41,299 bases of DNA from the NCBI GenBank assembly GCA_017616475.1, contig JAFZYD010000050.1, positions 1 through 41,299 of the forward strand. The letters run 5' to 3'. This DNA comes from Bacteroidales bacterium (GTDB lineage Bacteria; Bacteroidota; Bacteroidia; Bacteroidales; UBA932). The translations under genes were made by a program, and so were the position numbers. The notes beneath the pieces are model-generated. The model searched no databases and was not told the DNA's origin. It was given only the letters and a program-made list of their open reading frames with translations. Positions 40,866 through 41,299 of the stretch are shown one piece after another. How positions within the stretch are numbered: the first letter of the stretch is position 1; every line of letters begins with the position of its first letter.

Positions 40866-41299
40866 ATGAATAAAATCCAATCTGTTGCGGTGTATCTGGG
40901 GTCGAGGAGCGGGAAGGAAGCGAAGTTTGTGGAGAATGCCTTCCAACTGGGGCGGCTGCTGACGCAAAGCGGCATCCGCATTGTGTACGGCGGGGCGTCG
41001 GTGGGCACAATGAAGGCGCTGGCAGACGGCGCCGCGGCGGCCGGCGGGGAGGTTATCGGCGTTTTCCCGGCCGGGTTCCTTGGCAAGAAGGACAATGCCG
41101 ACGCCGGCATAGACGTGGGCCCCGGGGGAGTGCGGCTCACGCAGGTAATCTACACAAAGGATCTGGACGAGCGCATCGCCACTATGGAGCGTCTCGCCGA
41201 TGCTATGATATTCCTGCCGGGCAGTTTCGGCACTATGGTGGAGGCCTTCAAGTGGATGGAGGGGTGGCAGCTGGGCTATCACTCAAAGCCGGCGTTCGT
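40866..41299 (+). CDS. LOG family protein, 5' part (cut by window end)
   Basis: 144 residues are visible from ATG 40866, 5 bases after the GH32-like gene; the 3' end lies outside. The Rossmann pattern is that of LOG (lonely guy) nucleotide 5'-monophosphate phosphoribohydrolases: VAVYLGSRSGKEAKF, then IVYGGASVGTMKALADGA, then a glycine motif. The usual PGGxGTxxE reads P118-G-S-F-G-T-M-V-E126, with Ser for the second Gly, and the usual GGGNVGLMG is GGASVGTMK. The catalytic Glu and surrounding Gly/Thr are kept, so activity is possible. Family identification is good; the exact substrate is not shown. Confidence 0.88.
   Translation, partial: MNKIQSVAVYLGSRSGKEAKFVENAFQLGRLLTQSGIRIVYGGASVGTMKALADGAAAAGGEVIGVFPAGFLGKKDNADAGIDVGPGGVRLTQVIYTKDLDERIATMERLADAMIFLPGSFGTMVEAFKWMEGWQLGYHSKPAF

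Noticed and set aside
1-41299. CRISPR arrays, tRNA, rRNA, integrases or transposase genes
   Set aside because: No regularly spaced long repeats, cloverleaf-like segments, rRNA stretches or recombinase motifs were seen on either strand.

Overview
The window is a chromosomal segment of a Bacteroidota bacterium, most likely Bacteroidales. The evidence is the gene set (methylmalonyl-CoA mutase, the mraZ-to-ftsZ order without murF, murB or ddl, exbB-exbD-exbD, DUF4831, RHS remnants, many lipoproteins) and promoters of the TTG / TAnnTTTG type typical of this phylum. No rRNA or tRNA gene was seen, so the genus cannot be fixed. The core genes are GC-rich. Two stretches are clearly more AT-rich and look acquired: about 2,600-3,670 and 23,640-27,280.

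Layout. 1-1,403: 3' part of methylmalonyl-CoA mutase large subunit, followed by palindromes. 1,726-3,672: RHS/YD locus, with a secreted N-terminal fragment carrying an inserted palindromic repeat, then a short secreted RHS-core protein with a variable C-terminal domain and an adjacent small gene that looks like its immunity partner. 3,677-4,930 (minus): M23 peptidase, divergent from the division and cell-wall (dcw) cluster. 5,052-20,127: mraZ, rsmH, ftsL (interrupted), ftsI, murE, mraY, murD, ftsW, murG, murC, ftsQ, ftsA, ftsZ, tightly packed or overlapping. 20,130-23,634: rpiB, truB, queA, dprA. 23,748-27,249: AT-rich accessory block with an Abi/HEPN-like gene and two lipoprotein genes, one with a zinc-protease motif. 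27,313-30,490: tatD, then the TonB-energising set exbB, a small membrane protein and two exbD genes. 30,567-32,211: alkaline phosphatase and a small lipoprotein. 32,263-38,820 (minus): six closely spaced genes (rfbC, LpxL-like acyltransferase, DUF4831, pepD, POT transporter, GT2). 38,878-41,299: a LamG plus GH32-like lipoprotein and the start of a LOG-family gene.

How it works together. The dcw genes make lipid II with a meso-diaminopimelate stem peptide (MurE carries DNPR) and build the division machine. An array of five TGnAAA repeats exactly 10 bp apart lies in front of mraZ and fits an MraZ operator. It sits between -7 elements pointing both ways, so the M23 hydrolase may share the control. 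The minus-strand run joins dTDP-rhamnose and envelope lipid functions with peptide uptake and dipeptide hydrolysis.

Most notable observations: an in-frame TAA in ftsL just before its membrane segment; the decamer-periodic mraZ operator; strong depletion of CATG and GATC in core genes but less in accessory genes; a 21-bp palindromic repeat flanking the two-lipoprotein block; and a nested RNA structure enclosing the dprA start codon. All counts were made by eye.
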